Source of the DNA: CAZEAN01 sp964510225
Lineage (GTDB): Bacteria; Planctomycetota; Planctomycetia; Isosphaerales; Isosphaeraceae
Direction of reading: 5' to 3'
Length of the DNA stretch: 7,379 nucleotides
Assembly: GCA_964510225.1 (NCBI GenBank)
Contig: CAZEAN010000200.1
Location: 1-7,379 of the forward strand
Every line of letters begins with the position of its first letter. Position 1 is the first letter of the stretch. The position numbers were made by a program, and so were the translations under genes. The notes beneath the pieces were generated by a model. That model was not told the DNA's origin. It did no database searches and saw only the letters and a program-made list of their open reading frames with translations. Shown in pieces: positions 5,465 through 7,379 of this stretch.

Positions 5465-6661
5465 ATGAGGTTCGTTTCGTCTCCGTTCTCGACGATTTCT
5501 TTCTTGGCTATCTCTGCCTTGATCTTGGCGTCAGTCCCAGAAGGGCGCGCTGATTCATTGCCACTGTACAGGATCGAAGTGGTCCCCACGCTGCCGGGAG
5601 GATCCAGCAACTTTGCCAATGACATCAACAACCTGGGGCAGGTTACGGGAAACTCGCGTAAAGCAGGTGGCTCGCAGTTGTTCCCCTACCTCTGGACTAT
5701 CGGTGAAACCGAGCCGAACGAGATCGGCATCTTGCCGAACGTGCCGACCTTCGGGCGTGGCTTTGCCGTCAATGACCAAGGCGTAGTCGTCGGCGAGAGT
5801 GGTAACGGTCCGAGCAAGGCTTTTCGCTTCGAGAACGGAGTCCTCTCCGATCTAGGATCGCTGCCCGGTGGCTCGGGGGGTGTGGCCAATGACATCAACA
5901 ACCACGGCCGTGTCGTCGGTGCAGCCTCGAATGGCGAGAACGTCCGTGCGTTCTACACTGACGGCGGCGGTTCGTTGTTCGACCTCGGTACGCCTTTGGG
6001 GACGACGGACAGCTTCGCCCGCGCCTATGCGATCAACGATACAGGTACCGTCGCTGGAGTCGCTCGCAATGCCTCCAACACCGCCAGCGAAGCGACTCTC
6101 TGGACCTTCGACCAGTTCGGGATGCCCGTCCCGACGACCATCGGCTCACCCGTCGATGAGGTATTCAGCGAGGCCCTCGGAATCAACGACCTCGGCCACG
6201 CCGTCGGACGCTACTCCGACCCCGTCTCCAGCCGCACGAGAGCCTTCTTCTACGATGGCTCGACGTCAATTGATCTGGGGCTCCTCCAGGACGAGCCGGG
6301 CTTCAGCAATGCCCGTGCCCTCGATATCAACGACGCCGGGCAGATCGTCGGCTACGTCGCCCAGTTCGACAACGCTCCGAGCTTCGGCGGCGCGGCAGTC
6401 CTCTGGCAAGACGGTCAGATCTTCGACCTCAATGACCTGATCGTCCCGAACAGCAGCTGGGAACTCTTCAGCGCCCAGGGGATCAACGACGCTGGGCAGA
6501 TCGTCGGCTTCGGGAGGTTCGAGGGCCAGACGCGGGCCTTCGTGCTGACCGTCGTTCCGGAACCCGCGTCGTTCATGCTGCTGGGATCGGGTATCGCCGG
6601 CTTGGTTGTTCACGCCGTACGTCGTAGGCGGTGTCAACGGCTGACCGGGAGCCAGCGATGA
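5465..6661 (+). CDS. HAF-repeat extracellular protein with PEP-CTERM sorting signal
   Basis: This 398-residue exported protein has a signal peptide at 1-29 (R2, hydrophobic 11-23, end near GRA-DS). Seven copies of the HAF motif A-x-x-IND-x-G-x-V-x-G follow, ending near residues 62, 110, 152, 198, 248, 296 and 348. They are spaced 40-52 residues apart, with DLG-type turns between. Regular repeats of this size suggest a seven-bladed beta-propeller, but that fold is inferred. The C-terminus is a PEP-CTERM signal: VPEP (364-367), a hydrophobic helix (370-384), then R386-R389. An exosortase would cut it during export and surface anchoring. No exosortase is in the window. I chose ATG at 5465 because AGGAAG lies 7 bp upstream and the signal peptide starts there. 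The frame is open back to 5354, but the 37 extra residues would precede and spoil the signal. HAF proteins have no established function; a carbohydrate or surface-binding role is only a possibility. Confidence 0.93.
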   Translation: MRFVSSPFSTISFLAISALILASVPEGRADSLPLYRIEVVPTLPGGSSNFANDINNLGQVTGNSRKAGGSQLFPYLWTIGETEPNEIGILPNVPTFGRGFAVNDQGVVVGESGNGPSKAFRFENGVLSDLGSLPGGSGGVANDINNHGRVVGAASNGENVRAFYTDGGGSLFDLGTPLGTTDSFARAYAINDTGTVAGVARNASNTASEATLWTFDQFGMPVPTTIGSPVDEVFSEALGINDLGHAVGRYSDPVSSRTRAFFYDGSTSIDLGLLQDEPGFSNARALDINDAGQIVGYVAQFDNAPSFGGAAVLWQDGQIFDLNDLIVPNSSWELFSAQGINDAGQIVGFGRFEGQTRAFVLTVVPEPASFMLLGSGIAGLVVHAVRRRRCQRLTGSQR

Positions 6662-6770
6662 AGCCCGCGTCCTCGTTCTCGAGCCGGCCAGACTTGGCCT
6701 GCAGCTGCTGTCGCCGTGACGGTCTTCTTCGCTATCTGTACCCCACCATGAAGGAACCGCTCGTACGTTC

Positions 6771-6908
6771 GTGATCTCCGAGCCGTCGGCCGCGATCCTC
6801 GCCGTGATCGGCGGAGTCGCGGCAGTCGCTGCGAAGATCGCCAGAGCCACGAAGTCGATTGCACCTGAGTCTGTATCCGACTCGCGCACGATCAGATCGC
6901 CTCCCTGA
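6771..6908 (+). pseudogene. Possible orphan PEP-CTERM-like tail or gene remnant
   Basis: From GTG at 6771 a 45-codon frame reads ISEPSAAILAVIGGVAAVAA followed by a basic stretch (KIARATK) and a short polar tail, stopping at TGA 6906-6908. An S-E-P-S motif, a hydrophobic helix and then basic residues is the layout of a PEP-CTERM signal, though the first Pro is missing. No protein body lies upstream: in frame there is a stop near 6717. A 38-codon frame from ATG at 6658 overlaps the HAF stop as ATGA and ends at 6772-6774, sharing GTGA with this one. It is most likely the leftover 3' end of a lost PEP-CTERM gene, or chance in GC-rich DNA. Confidence 0.25.
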
Positions 6909-6920
6909 GAGGGGAGGCGA
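6897..6920 (+). terminator. 9-bp GC-rich hairpin upstream of the last gene
   Basis: TCGCCTCCC (6897-6905) and GGGAGGCGA (6912-6920) are perfect inverted repeats around a 6-nt loop. No T-run follows. The hairpin lies 20 bp upstream of the ribosome site of the next gene. It may end or stabilise the HAF transcript, or act as a leader structure for the downstream gene. The structure is clear; the role is inferred. Confidence 0.45.
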
Positions 6921-6955
6921 CGCTCCAAAGACTCCCGATCAAGGAGCACGCTTCT

Positions 6956-7379
6956 ATGTTCGCCTTCCTTCCCACATTCCATCGATTGAGGAACAACAAG
7001 CTCATGTCCAATGTTCGAAACGTCCTCATTATCGTTTTCGCCATCATGGCCTCAGCCGGCTCGACGAATGCGGCCACGATGCTGACCGACGGAAACAGCA
7101 GCGTTACTATCGACGACCGAAACGGCATGACCGTTTGGCGTATCAACGATACGGAGGACAATGTCTTCCTTTCGAACTATTATGTTCGCCTTGGCGAGAC
7201 GGGAAACGAGTTCGCCCTCAGTGAGTTGTTGGGGGCTCCGACTGTTGCCACGAGCGGTACGAACAACGTCACCCTGACGTTCCAGAACGATACCCTCAGA
7301 GCGGTCGTGTCTTATTCGTTGACCGGAGGTTCGATGGGTTACTTCGATTCCTTGGTCGACACGGCGATCGAGTTGACCA
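6956..7379 (+). CDS. Exported hypothetical protein, 3' end cut off by the window (probably a PEP-CTERM-type surface protein)
   Basis: The frame is open for 141 codons to the right edge. A signal peptide is evident: basic R21, hydrophobic VLIIVFAIMA (23-32), then cleavage near STNA-A (36-40). After it the sequence is rich in Thr, Asn, Val and Gly in short alternating stretches, as in beta-sandwich surface proteins, with no motif I recognise. I chose ATG at 6956 because AAGGAG lies 9 bp upstream, the best ribosome site in the window. ATG at 7004 (residue 17) also has a site (GAGGAA, 10 bp upstream) and would give a shorter, more usual signal peptide, so either start is possible. Its place after a PEP-CTERM gene suggests the missing C-terminus may carry a PEP-CTERM signal. 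That is a guess until the rest is seen. Confidence 0.8.
   Translation, partial: MFAFLPTFHRLRNNKLMSNVRNVLIIVFAIMASAGSTNAATMLTDGNSSVTIDDRNGMTVWRINDTEDNVFLSNYYVRLGETGNEFALSELLGAPTVATSGTNNVTLTFQNDTLRAVVSYSLTGGSMGYFDSLVDTAIELT

Noticed and set aside
5080..5553. Long plus-strand frame open for about 158 codons, with some protein-like stretches
   Set aside because: It has no ATG start or ribosome site, resembles no known family, and its end overlaps the signal peptide of the HAF gene in another frame. It is treated as chance, or at most a decayed gene.
5868..6440. 190-codon plus-strand frame inside the HAF gene
   Set aside because: The product is a low-complexity Ser/Thr/Pro/Arg sequence, the usual frame-shifted shadow of GC-rich coding DNA.
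6686..6699. Hairpin GGCCA-GACT-TGGCC as terminator of the HAF gene
   Set aside because: The stem is only five base pairs with no T-run, and such stems are common by chance in GC-rich DNA.
6266..6982. 238-codon minus-strand frame opposite the HAF gene
   Set aside because: It lies antisense to a clear seven-repeat PEP-CTERM gene, and its composition is what the opposite strand of GC-rich coding DNA gives.

Overview
The window looks like chromosomal DNA of a planctomycete (phylum level, perhaps Pirellulales-like). The evidence is a DUF1559 pseudopilin with a prepilin leader and an H-X9-DG motif, a HAF-repeat protein with a PEP-CTERM tail, a second probable exported protein, moderate GC, and long AT-richer gaps. 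No rRNA, tRNA, CRISPR array, transposase or phage gene was seen.

The layout is divergent. All genes left of about 4150 read on the minus strand and all genes right of 4591 read on the plus strand. The left arm, in transcription order, is a small His/Asp/Cys-rich secreted protein (copy A, 4149 to 3802), a 610-bp gap, a DUF1559 pseudopilin-like protein (3191 to 2202), a 13-bp GC-rich hairpin, an ABC transporter ATPase (2129 to 1425), and a DUF3526-type ABC-2 permease that starts 7 bp later and runs off the left edge. The right arm is a second small His/Asp/Cys-rich secreted protein (copy B, 4591 to 4938), a 526-bp gap with no convincing gene, a HAF-repeat PEP-CTERM protein (5465 to 6661), a 294-bp gap holding a short PEP-CTERM-like reading frame and a hairpin, and a partial exported protein (6956 to the right edge).

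The most notable feature is the centre. The two divergent arms open with paralogous proteins A and B. Both are 115 residues and align without gaps from end to end, sharing C23, an H-S-D-C-x-I-C motif at residues 58-64 and a C-terminal R-x-P-P. The 441-bp region between them holds a sigma70-like promoter for each arm. Both promoters have a TTGACC -35 box and a 17-bp spacer. The copy B promoter is flanked by two TGACTCA boxes.

A reasonable inference is that this is a cell-surface locus in which metal-binding-type small proteins sit beside an ABC-2 export system, a pseudopilin-like protein and exosortase-targeted surface proteins. Substrate and function cannot be read from the sequence. The metal link rests only on residue composition and a weak resemblance to DUF2946-like proteins.
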